Source of the DNA: a virus | IMG/VR virus record: IMGVR_UViG_3300006195_000008 | Coordinates: 1 to 20,196 of that record | Direction: 5' to 3' (one strand) | Length of the DNA stretch: 20,196 bases | Part shown: one piece after another, positions 13,655 to 20,196 of the stretch | Layout of the letters: every line of letters begins with the position of its first letter | Numbering within the stretch: position 1 is the first letter of the stretch | The notes under the pieces: generated by a model | What the model was told of the DNA's origin: nothing | The model's database searches: none | The model's input: only the letters and a program-made list of their open reading frames with translations | Position numbers and translations under genes: made by a program

Positions 13655-14311
13655 ATGGCTCCCTTGACCTGGGACCAGGTCGGCGAGAGATTGTATGAAA
13701 CCGGTGTTGATCACGGAGTTCTGTATCTTCCTGATGATGCCGGTGTATACAATTCTGGTTTTGCTTGGAATGGTCTCACGACCGTTACCGAATCGCCGTC
13801 CGGCGCGGAAGCGACTCCGCAGTATGCAGACAATATCAAGTACTTGAACATGATTTCTGCCGAAGAGTTCGGCGCAACGATCGAGGCGTTCACGTATCCG
13901 GAAGAGTTCGGTCAGTGTGATGGTACCGCTCTTCCTGCTCCGGGAGTCGCCGTTGGACAGCAGGGTCGGAAGATGTTTGGTTTGAGCTATAGGACTAGGG
14001 TCGGAAATGATGTTGAGGGCTCGGAATTTGGCTATAAGCTCCATCTTCTGTACGGTTGTCAGGCTGCTCCGTCGGAGAAGGCCTACGCTACAATCAATGA
14101 TTCACCGGAGGCGATCGCATTTAGCTGGGAAGTTACGTCTACTCCCGTTCCGGTTACCGATCATAAGCCGACGTCTCTCATTGTGGTTGATTCGACGATT
14201 GTAGATCCTGCTGATCTTGCAGCACTCGAGGATCTTCTCTACGGCAAGGCCTCGATTGAAGCGGCTCTCCCTACTCCGGATGCAGTCATCGCACTTTTCG
14301 GAACGCCGTAA
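13655..14311 (+). CDS. Major tail protein (tail tube), copy 1
   Basis: A 218-residue tail tube subunit. The N-terminus PLTWDQVGERLYETGVDHGVLY, the central EAFTYPEEF and GLSYRTRVGNDVEG, then YKLHLLYGCQAAPSEKAYATI and HKPTSLIV are all matched in the second tube protein at 14887. The fold expected is the beta-sandwich shared by tube proteins of long-tailed phages, whose hexameric rings stack to build the tail. AAGGGGAAAGGA precedes ATG 13655, a strong ribosome site in keeping with an abundant product. Unlike copy 2, it ends after the tube domain, with no extra C-terminal domain. It is followed by the chaperone gene, the usual order. The functional assignment is secure at family level. Confidence 0.92.
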   Translation: MAPLTWDQVGERLYETGVDHGVLYLPDDAGVYNSGFAWNGLTTVTESPSGAEATPQYADNIKYLNMISAEEFGATIEAFTYPEEFGQCDGTALPAPGVAVGQQGRKMFGLSYRTRVGNDVEGSEFGYKLHLLYGCQAAPSEKAYATINDSPEAIAFSWEVTSTPVPVTDHKPTSLIVVDSTIVDPADLAALEDLLYGKASIEAALPTPDAVIALFGTP

Positions 14312-14331
14312 TTACGGCAGGAGGCTAAAGA

Positions 14332-14874
14332 ATGCTCACTATTGTTGTTCCTGGTGTCGAAATGTATGACGAACAAGTAGAAGAGTTCGTCACTATCGGC
14401 GACGTGACGTTGGATCTTGAGCATTCCTTAGTCTCACTGTCAAAATGGGAGTCAACTTACGAGAAACCTTTTCTGGGTAAGGGCGAGAAGACGACAGAAG
14501 AGGTTTCCGACTACATAAAGATGATGACTTTGACTCCTGATGTTCCAGAGGAAGTTTTCCTCAAACTTTCTGAAGAGAATGTCAAGGCTATCAATAACTA
14601 CATCGATGCCAAGATGACTGCGACTTGGTTCAACGAACGCCCTGGAGCTCCGCAAAGTCGAGACGTCATTACTGCCGAGCTTATTTACTATTGGATGATC
14701 TCTTTTCAAATCCCATTCGAATGTGAGAATTGGCATCTTAATCGATTGTTTACATTGATCCGAGTTTGCAACATCAAGCAAGCTAAGCCTAAGAAGATGA
14801 GTCGTGCTGAAATCGCCGCTAGGAACCGAGAACTCAATGCTCAACGTAGAGCACAGCTCGGAACTAAGGGTTAG
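14332..14874 (+). CDS. Tail assembly chaperone
   Basis: A 180-residue protein matching a conserved family I recall lying between tail tube and tape measure genes in Gram-positive phages. The match includes [21 protein letters not shown] (about 28-48), [20 protein letters not shown] (53-72), [37 protein letters not shown] and [16 protein letters not shown], with a basic C-terminal tail. Such proteins bind the tape measure during tail assembly, like lambda gpG. Many phages make a longer form by frameshifting. Here no downstream overlapping frame is plausible and no clear slippery heptamer is visible near the end. CAGGAGG (14318-14324) precedes the start. The stop is a TAG in the same frame as the next gene, four codons before its ATG. 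Confidence 0.88.
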   Translation: MLTIVVPGVEMYDEQVEEFVTIGDVTLDLEHSLVSLSKWESTYEKPFLGKGEKTTEEVSDYIKMMTLTPDVPEEVFLKLSEENVKAINNYIDAKMTATWFNERPGAPQSRDVITAELIYYWMISFQIPFECENWHLNRLFTLIRVCNIKQAKPKKMSRAEIAARNRELNAQRRAQLGTKG

Positions 14875-14886
14875 AAAGGGGGTGAC

Positions 14887-15699
14887 ATGGCGGTTCTCAC
14901 CTGGGATCAAATCGGTGAGAGAATTTATCAAACCGGTGTTGATCGTGGAGTTCTTTATCTACAGGATGGTACGGTGGTGGCTTGGAATGGGCTCATCAGT
15001 ATTGAGGAGTCTCCGAGCTCGGAATTGAAGTCGTTTTTCCTCGATGGAGTGAAGTATTTGGAAAATTTGGCTCCGGGGGATTTTCTAGGAAAACTTTCTG
15101 CATTTACTTATCCTGATGAATTCGACAACGTTAATGGAATTGCTCGTGTTGCTCCTGGATTGTCGTATCACGATCAGCCCGCAAAGAGTTTCAACTTATC
15201 GTATCGAACGAGAGTTGGCAACGACATCGAGGGCGAAGAATACGGATACAAGATTCACATTCTCTACAATCTTCTCGCCACTCCAGAAGGTGTTGCGTAT
15301 GCAACCATTCAGGATTCAGGTGTTGCGCCAATTACGTTTGCTTGGAGTTTGACTGGTACGCCGTCGAAAACGATCAAGCATAAACCAACGGTTCACATTT
15401 CTATCGATTCAAGGACAACACCTCCTGAAATTTTGACCTTGTTGGAAAATCAACTTTATGGAACTGAGAAAACTTCTCCTAGTCTTCCTCCGATCTCAGA
15501 AGTTGGAGAATATTTCGGGTATCGAGGCGCACTTCTCATCGTCGATATCGGAGATGGCACTTGGTTAGGTATTGATGAATCGGATACTTATATCGACATG
15601 ACCGATCTCACCACTTTCGAGATTAACGGCGCCGACGCTACATATTTAGATCCAGATACATACACTGTTTCATCCACCAATATCGGCGAACAAGACTAA
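14887..15699 (+). CDS. Second major tail-like protein with C-terminal extension
   Basis: A 270-residue paralogue of the tail tube protein at 13655. By eye roughly half of the aligned residues are the same: LTWDQIGERIYQTGVDRGVLY (4-24), SAFTYPDEF, NLSYRTRVGNDIEGEEYGYKI and IKHKPTVHISID. It keeps the full tube domain (about 1-215) and adds about 55 residues (GALLIVDIGDGTWLGIDESD through DPDTYTVSS) that look like a small Ig-like or decoration domain. AAAGGGGGTGA precedes ATG 14887. It may build a special ring, decorate the tube, or mix with copy 1 as extended subunits do in SPP1. Its neighbours are a collar fibre and a glycine-rich adhesin, hinting at a joint adhesion role. Confidence 0.85.
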   Translation: MAVLTWDQIGERIYQTGVDRGVLYLQDGTVVAWNGLISIEESPSSELKSFFLDGVKYLENLAPGDFLGKLSAFTYPDEFDNVNGIARVAPGLSYHDQPAKSFNLSYRTRVGNDIEGEEYGYKIHILYNLLATPEGVAYATIQDSGVAPITFAWSLTGTPSKTIKHKPTVHISIDSRTTPPEILTLLENQLYGTEKTSPSLPPISEVGEYFGYRGALLIVDIGDGTWLGIDESDTYIDMTDLTTFEINGADATYLDPDTYTVSSTNIGEQD

Positions 15700-15709
15700 G
15701 GGAGGTGAA

Positions 15710-16447
15710 ATGGCTACAATTACCGGTCTTACTGCCGAGAGAATGCTGGAAATTGAAGGGGCCACGGTTGTTGGTGGGGATATTGTCGGTGGTCATCTGA
15801 TTCTTCATAAGCATGACGGAACAGATGTCGATGCGGGCCCTATGCCACCGGGTCCACAAGGTCCAGTCGGTCCTGCCGGAGGTCTGATCCCGGGTGAGAT
15901 CAGAATTTGGCCTGGAAATTCGCTTCCGTTAGTCGCTGACTTTGGTAAATGGGTTTGGGCGGATGGAGCAGTCTATGCTGTTGCGACATATCCCAAAGCA
16001 GCTGCGAATATTGCGTCTCAGTGGCGTACATTTGGTGGAGCTAGTGATCCAGGAGCCAGCAATTTCCGAGTTCCTGACATTCGAGGCTTGATACCAGCTG
16101 GTTTGGATCAGATGCCTGGTGGAGCTCGAGCGAATCGACTTACTCGCTCAGTTTCAATCGTGATTGCAGGAAGAACGGGCGAAGAGATTCATACTATCAC
16201 GGTTCCTGAGATGCCTGCTCACGGTCATCCTCTTACAGATCCTGGTCATAGTCATATCGGTGGTACTCTAAGATTTTTAGGTGGTGAAGGTTATGACATG
16301 ACAGGTACTGCTGGTTATCCTGTGGGTCAGTGGGGTGTAGGATCAGCCGTTACGGGTATCACGATTGGTAACAATGGCGGTGGAGCTGCTCACGAGAACA
16401 TGCAGCCAACGGTTTTTGTACCTTATATTGTAAAATTGGACGATTAA
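15710..16447 (+). CDS. Tail collar-domain fibre protein with collagen-like linker
   Basis: A 245-residue fibre. Residues 1-45 form an N-terminal attachment-like segment (GDIVGGHLILHKHDGT). Residues about 46-57 are collagen-like (PPGPQGPVGPAG). A phage tail collar domain begins at about 61: GEIRIWPGNSLP, WVWADGAVYAVATYP and FRVPDIRGLIPAGLDQM. The end, GGAAHENMQPTVFVPYIVKL, is the standard collar-family terminus. Two His-x-His pairs (171/173 and 180/182; HGHPLTDPGHSH) recall metal-binding His sites of trimeric T4 fibres. A receptor-binding or fibre-tip role is likely. Its position between tail tube and tape measure genes, not with the distal tail genes, is unusual. AAGGGAGGTGA precedes the start. 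Confidence 0.85.
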   Translation: MATITGLTAERMLEIEGATVVGGDIVGGHLILHKHDGTDVDAGPMPPGPQGPVGPAGGLIPGEIRIWPGNSLPLVADFGKWVWADGAVYAVATYPKAAANIASQWRTFGGASDPGASNFRVPDIRGLIPAGLDQMPGGARANRLTRSVSIVIAGRTGEEIHTITVPEMPAHGHPLTDPGHSHIGGTLRFLGGEGYDMTGTAGYPVGQWGVGSAVTGITIGNNGGGAAHENMQPTVFVPYIVKLDD

Positions 16448-16448
16448 A

Positions 16449-17321
16449 ATGAGAATTGAGCTCGCAGGGAGTCTGATTCGTCCTGCTCCATTGACTTTGA
16501 AATACGATTCTAATCAAATTTTCGATACTTTGAAGTACATCGATCTAGGATACACCAATTTCGAGGTAATTTGTATTGGTGGTGGCGGTGGAATGGGTGG
16601 AGGCATCGATACTGCTAATACAGGAACTCAGCTTAAAAGCTATGGCGGAGCTGGCGGTGGCGGTGGATTTCATCGAGTTCGCGGATTGTTGTCGGCTTTA
16701 CCTGATAGTTGCGCGATTGTGGTCGGAGCTGGCGGTGCTGTAGGAACCGGTCATGCAAGTAATCCAGCCAATACTACCGACGGTGGTAATGGAGGAGCTT
16801 CGACGTTCAATACCAATACCTGCCGGGCGTCTGGTGGTGAAGGTGGAAAACGCGTCCAAACAAATTCGCCGACAGCGTCCACGCTTGCTAACGGTGGTGC
16901 TGGTGGAGCGGGTAACCGTAGTGCCGTGGGTGGTGGAGCTGCCGGAGGGGTTGCGGGTGTTCCAACAGCAACGGGTCCTGGAACTCCGGGTACTGCGGGG
17001 GCCGATGGAACATTTATCAACAATGTAGGAAAAGGTGGTGGAGGAGGTGCAGGTGGCGTTGGTAAGTACGGAGGAGTCACTTGCAACGCGGGTACGAACG
17101 GAGGACGAGGCTCATACAACCCCGGGGACACGTCCGTCTATGGACCAGGAGACACGCCCGGAAACGATGCCAGTAGTGCCGCAGCAGCAATCATCCCTGG
17201 AGGTGCCAGTGGGGCAAAAGCTTCTCCGATTAACGGTTTGCCTTATATATTTGGGCAGTCTCGGGGTGATCTTCTACCTGGTGATCCAGGTGTTGTAATC
17301 ATTCGTCTTACTGTGGAATAG
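16449..17321 (+). CDS. Glycine-rich putative tail adhesin
   Basis: A 290-residue protein that is very rich in glycine through about 55-275 (GGGGGMGGG, GGAGGGGG, GGGGGAGGVG). An N-terminal beta segment (1-52: LTLKYDSNQIFDTLKYIDLGY) and a C-terminal DPGVVIIRLTVE strand flank it. Glycine-rich domains with this ending are known in phage fibres. In the T4-like phage S16 a similar polyglycine core packs as a sandwich that displays receptor-binding loops. The non-Gly stretches (NTNTCRASGGEG; TCNAGTNGGRGSYNPGDTSV) may be such loops. The ribosome site is weak, and the start lies two bases after the upstream stop, so translation is probably coupled to the collar fibre gene. Confidence 0.75.
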   Translation: MRIELAGSLIRPAPLTLKYDSNQIFDTLKYIDLGYTNFEVICIGGGGGMGGGIDTANTGTQLKSYGGAGGGGGFHRVRGLLSALPDSCAIVVGAGGAVGTGHASNPANTTDGGNGGASTFNTNTCRASGGEGGKRVQTNSPTASTLANGGAGGAGNRSAVGGGAAGGVAGVPTATGPGTPGTAGADGTFINNVGKGGGGGAGGVGKYGGVTCNAGTNGGRGSYNPGDTSVYGPGDTPGNDASSAAAAIIPGGASGAKASPINGLPYIFGQSRGDLLPGDPGVVIIRLTVE

Positions 17322-17327
17322 GATCTC

Positions 17328-17705
17328 ATGATTACTATCACACAGAAAGGATCGTTTAATCGTACGGAAAGATATTTGCAAAGAATGAAATCTGGTCAGG
17401 TATTTGCGATTCTGAATAAGTACGGAACAATAGGTCAGAACGCCTTGTCGAACGCTACTCCAGTCGATACAGGCTTGGCCGCAGGATCATGGTATTTCAC
17501 CGTTGTCAATCGACCAGGATATTACTCTATTCGTTGGCACAATAGCGATGTCGAGAACGGTTTTCCTGTAGCTATCATGATTGACTATGGCCATGGTACT
17601 GGAACCGGCGGATATGTACAAGGGCGTAACTACATTATGCCTGCAATTCGACCTATATTTGACCAGATGGTAGCGGATATTTGGAGGGAGGTGAATCGCA
17701 TCTAA
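17328..17705 (+). CDS. HK97-gp10-like neck/tail completion protein
   Basis: A 125-residue protein with N-terminal ITITQKGSFNRTERYLQRM, then ATPVDTGLAAGSWYF (43-57), SIRWHNSDVENGFPVAIMIDYGHGTGTGGYVQG and NYIMPAIRPIFDQMVADIWREV. The 'TPVDTG...SW' block with the later YGHGTG.GGYV...Y..PA pattern is typical of HK97-gp10-like proteins that act at the head-tail joint or tail completion. In the lineage I recall, this variant lies immediately before the tape measure, as here, so its place is normal even though it is far from the other connectors. AGGA before ATG 17328 is a modest site. The stop overlaps the tape measure start by one base. Confidence 0.85.
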   Translation: MITITQKGSFNRTERYLQRMKSGQVFAILNKYGTIGQNALSNATPVDTGLAAGSWYFTVVNRPGYYSIRWHNSDVENGFPVAIMIDYGHGTGTGGYVQGRNYIMPAIRPIFDQMVADIWREVNRI

Positions 17706-20196
17706 TGGCTGTCGATGACAAAGTCGTTGCTATTAGTTTTGAATCAAGTAGATTTGAACAGGGTGTTAACAGAACTATTTCGGCTCTTGACAGGCTCAAA
17801 GCTGCTCTTCACTTCCCTAATGCCGGAAAAGGTTTGAGCGATATCGATGCTGCGGCTAAGAAAGTCGATATGGGTCATATTGCTAAGGGGATCGAAGGTG
17901 TAAAAAGCGCCCTTAGCACGTTAAGGCTGGTGGGAGTTGCTGTACTGGCAGATCTGGCTTCAAAAGCTCTTCATGCTGGAACCCAATTTGTCAAGGCGTT
18001 TACCATTGATCCAATCAAAGCTGGTTTTGGCGAGTATACGACTAATCTAAACGCTGTTCAGACGATCCTGGCCAATACCCAAGCTGCGGGAACTAAGCTG
18101 AAAGATGTTAATGCCGCACTCAAAGAACTGAACGAGTATTCCGACAAGACGATCTATAACTTCAGCCAGATGGCCAAGAACATCGGTACCTTCACGGCTG
18201 CCGGTGTCGATCTTGACACAGCAACTGGCGCCATCAAGGGTATCGCCAACTTGGCGGCACTTTCCGGGTCGAACGCTGAGCAGGCCTCGACGGCGATGTA
18301 TCAGCTGTCTCAGGCTATCTCGGCTGGTCGAGTCTCATTGCAGGACTGGAACTCCGTTGTCAATGCTGGTATGGGCGGTACCGTCTTCCAGCGCGCTTTG
18401 GCTCAGACGGCCGTGGCGATGGGAACGTTGGAAGACAAGTCGCTCAAGCTTGTCGGTCCGATGAAGAACGTTGCGATCAACGGAGAGTCGTTCCGTCAGT
18501 CTATCTCGGCAGCCCCTGGAAAAGAGTCGTGGCTGACGTCCAAAGTTCTGACCGCAACGCTTCAGCAGTTTACGGGCGATCTGTCCAGGGCTGAACTCGC
18601 GGCTATGGGCTTCAATGCAGCTCAGATCAAGGCGATTCAGCAGACGGCCAAGACGGCAATGCACGCTGCTACCCAGGTGAAGACCCTTCAGGGCGTGCTG
18701 GATACGGCCAAGGAAACGGCGCAGTCTGGCTGGGCTCAGACTTGGGAGATCATATTTGGTAACTTCGGAGAGGCCAAGACGACGTTTACGGCTCTCTCCA
18801 ACGCTATCAATGGATTCATCAGTGCCAACGCAGATGCACGTAACAAAGTTCTGGAAGATTGGAAAGCTCTTGGCGGACGTACAGTTCTGATCGAGGGCAT
18901 CAAGAACGCATTCAACGCCCTGAAAGCAGTTATTGCCCCTATTAAGGAAGCGTTCAGAGACATATTCCCACCTGTCACTGGAAAGAATCTCTATGATCTG
19001 ACAGTACGTTTCCGAGACTTCACCGCAGGACTAAAGCCGAGCGTCGAGACGGTTGAGAATCTAAAACGCACGTTCCGAGGCCTCTTTGCCATTTTCAGCA
19101 TCATCGGACAGGTCGTTCAGGGCGTATTTAGCGTTTTTGCTCGTCTTTTCGGTGTAGTCGGAGAGGGTACGGGCGGTTTCCTGAATTTCACCGGCAGTAT
19201 CGGTGATTTCCTCGTTTCAGTAGATAAAGCCTTGAAGAAGGGCGATGGGCTAACGAAGTTCTTCGACAAGCTCGGAGATATTCTCGAGATCCCGATCAGA
19301 TTGATTGGGGATTTGGCGAGCGCAATTGCAAGTTTGTTCAGCGGATTTTCCTCCGGGGGATTTTCTGGACAAATGGAGGGCATGGCCTCGGCTATGAGTC
19401 CTCTTGCGCGAATTATCGATGGAATCGCCAGCGCTTGGGACAATTTCGTAGATAGCGTCAAGCAGAGCGGAGTTCTGCAGGCCGCTTTCGACGGGATTAT
19501 CAATTTCATCTCGGCAATTGGGCCTGCTATCGGCAAGGCAGCAGCGAGCATGAATTTCGAGGCTATATTTGCCGTTATCAGAACTGGTCTCTTCGCAGCG
19601 CTTGTTGTGATGCTCAAGAACTTCTTCGGTAAGGGAAGTTTCTTGGATCAGATCAGCAAGGGCTTTGCTGGCGGGATCATGAAGAATATCGCAGGCTCGT
19701 TCGGAGCTCTCGAGAAGACGATGGTGGGTCTTCAGCAGAACATCAAGGCGAAGACGCTCAAGGAAATTGCCATCGCGATCGGAATTCTTGCGGCTTCGGT
19801 CGTTGCTCTGTCCTTTGTCGATCCGGCGAAGCTTAACAAGGCTTTGGCTGGAATTGCCATCATGATGGGTGAGCTTCTCGCGGCTATGGCCGTTTTGGAC
19901 AAGATTGCCATGGCGGGAGGATTTATCAAGCTTCCCATTATCGCAGCAGGGTTGATTCTCCTTGCCGGAGCCATCGATATTCTCGTGATTGCGGTATATG
20001 CCCTCAGTCGACTCAGTTGGGACGAGCTGCTCAGAGGTCTCGGCGGTGTCGGGGCGCTTCTGATCGGTATCTCCGCAGCATCATATCCTTTGTCGGCAAA
20101 TGCCGCAGGGATGATCCGAGCAAGTATCGGTATTACCGGTATCGCGATTGCCATGAATCTCTTGGCTCTCGCAGTGAAGCAGTTTGCCGGTCTGTC
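17705..20196 (+). CDS. Tape measure protein (3' end beyond the window)
   Basis: Open frame of at least 830 codons running off the right edge. The start is ATG 17705 (TAATG with the upstream stop) behind GGAGGGAGGTG. The N-terminus reads VVAISFESSRFEQGVNRTIS, then DIDAAAKKVDMGHIAKGIEG. The conserved block at about 95-250 includes FTIDPIKAGFGEYTTNLNAVQTILA, IYNFSQMAKNIGTFTAAGVD and SAGRVSLQDWNSVVNAGMGG, the typical TP901-1-like tape measure core. Later parts are helical with hydrophobic stretches near 680-790 (IAIAIGILAASVVALSF; IIAAGLILLAGAIDILVIAVY), possibly membrane segments used at DNA entry. The protein sets tail length and is often ejected into the host. No enzyme motif is visible in the part present. 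Composition in 18130-18760 seems more GC-rich than the first 350 bases. Confidence 0.96.
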   Translation, partial: MAVDDKVVAISFESSRFEQGVNRTISALDRLKAALHFPNAGKGLSDIDAAAKKVDMGHIAKGIEGVKSALSTLRLVGVAVLADLASKALHAGTQFVKAFTIDPIKAGFGEYTTNLNAVQTILANTQAAGTKLKDVNAALKELNEYSDKTIYNFSQMAKNIGTFTAAGVDLDTATGAIKGIANLAALSGSNAEQASTAMYQLSQAISAGRVSLQDWNSVVNAGMGGTVFQRALAQTAVAMGTLEDKSLKLVGPMKNVAINGESFRQSISAAPGKESWLTSKVLTATLQQFTGDLSRAELAAMGFNAAQIKAIQQTAKTAMHAATQVKTLQGVLDTAKETAQSGWAQTWEIIFGNFGEAKTTFTALSNAINGFISANADARNKVLEDWKALGGRTVLIEGIKNAFNALKAVIAPIKEAFRDIFPPVTGKNLYDLTVRFRDFTAGLKPSVETVENLKRTFRGLFAIFSIIGQVVQGVFSVFARLFGVVGEGTGGFLNFTGSIGDFLVSVDKALKKGDGLTKFFDKLGDILEIPIRLIGDLASAIASLFSGFSSGGFSGQMEGMASAMSPLARIIDGIASAWDNFVDSVKQSGVLQAAFDGIINFISAIGPAIGKAAASMNFEAIFAVIRTGLFAALVVMLKNFFGKGSFLDQISKGFAGGIMKNIAGSFGALEKTMVGLQQNIKAKTLKEIAIAIGILAASVVALSFVDPAKLNKALAGIAIMMGELLAAMAVLDKIAMAGGFIKLPIIAAGLILLAGAIDILVIAVYALSRLSWDELLRGLGGVGALLIGISAASYPLSANAAGMIRASIGITGIAIAMNLLALAVKQFAGL

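Noticed and set aside
14780-15028. Frameshift-made long chaperone form using the 14804-15028 frame
   Set aside because: No clear slippery heptamer is visible, the overlapping frame has no family resemblance, and it runs into the second tube gene.
16751-17131. Minus-strand proline-rich frame of 126 codons
   Set aside because: It is the complement of Gly codons in the glycine-rich adhesin, with no ribosome site, on the strand opposite to all other genes.
19117-20154. Minus-strand open frames 19117-19617 and 19732-20154
   Set aside because: Both lie wholly within the tape measure gene and mirror its Ala/Ile-rich codons; no family resemblance.

Overview
The window is part of the structural region of a tailed double-stranded DNA phage or prophage with a long-tailed (siphovirus-type) virion. 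Every gene I accept is on the + strand. Genes are packed end to end with 1 to 35 bp overlaps or very short gaps, most have strong GGAGG-type ribosome binding sites, and no gene-free stretch exceeds 100 bp. Base composition is roughly balanced. The host is most likely Gram-positive. The minor tail proteins at 3416-6996 look like those of actinobacterial phages, while the packaging and head genes belong to a lineage that, from memory, is also common in Firmicutes phages. I made no database search, so host and family names rest on recalled motifs.

Layout. Positions 1-90 are a GC-then-T-rich left edge. Positions 91-529 hold two small unknown genes. Positions 560-1310 hold a coiled-coil protein plus an HNH endonuclease, a pair usually found beside phage terminases. 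Positions 1319-1975 are a probable lysis cassette: a two-helix holin candidate and an M15 peptidase. Positions 1976-3407 carry a proline/acid-rich protein, a connector-like protein, an Ig-like baseplate-type protein and a short collagen-like protein. Positions 3416-6996 carry two minor tail proteins, the second with about 19 tandem 20-residue repeats. Positions 7008-8131 carry a low-complexity protein and a protein with a KGMKWGVRR motif.

The head and packaging block follows: large terminase (8146), portal (9914), a fused prohead protease and major capsid protein (11202), a head-tail connector (13033) and a tail terminator (13340). The tail block holds a tail tube protein (13655), a tail assembly chaperone (14332), a second diverged tail tube protein with an extra C-terminal domain (14887), a collar-domain fibre (15710), a glycine-rich putative adhesin (16449), an HK97-gp10-like protein (17328) and the tape measure (17705, cut by the right edge).

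Together, the terminase fills a prohead built from the portal and the protease/capsid fusion. Connector and terminator close the head and tail, the chaperone loads tube subunits on the tape measure, and the fibre proteins should bind the host surface. The most notable features are a well-placed in-frame internal start inside the protease/capsid fusion, the inserted tube/collar/glycine-rich block between chaperone and tape measure, the repeat-built fibre with a recent 60-bp duplication, the KGMKWG-motif protein, and the 6.8 kb of lysis and adhesion genes separating the HNH gene from the large terminase.
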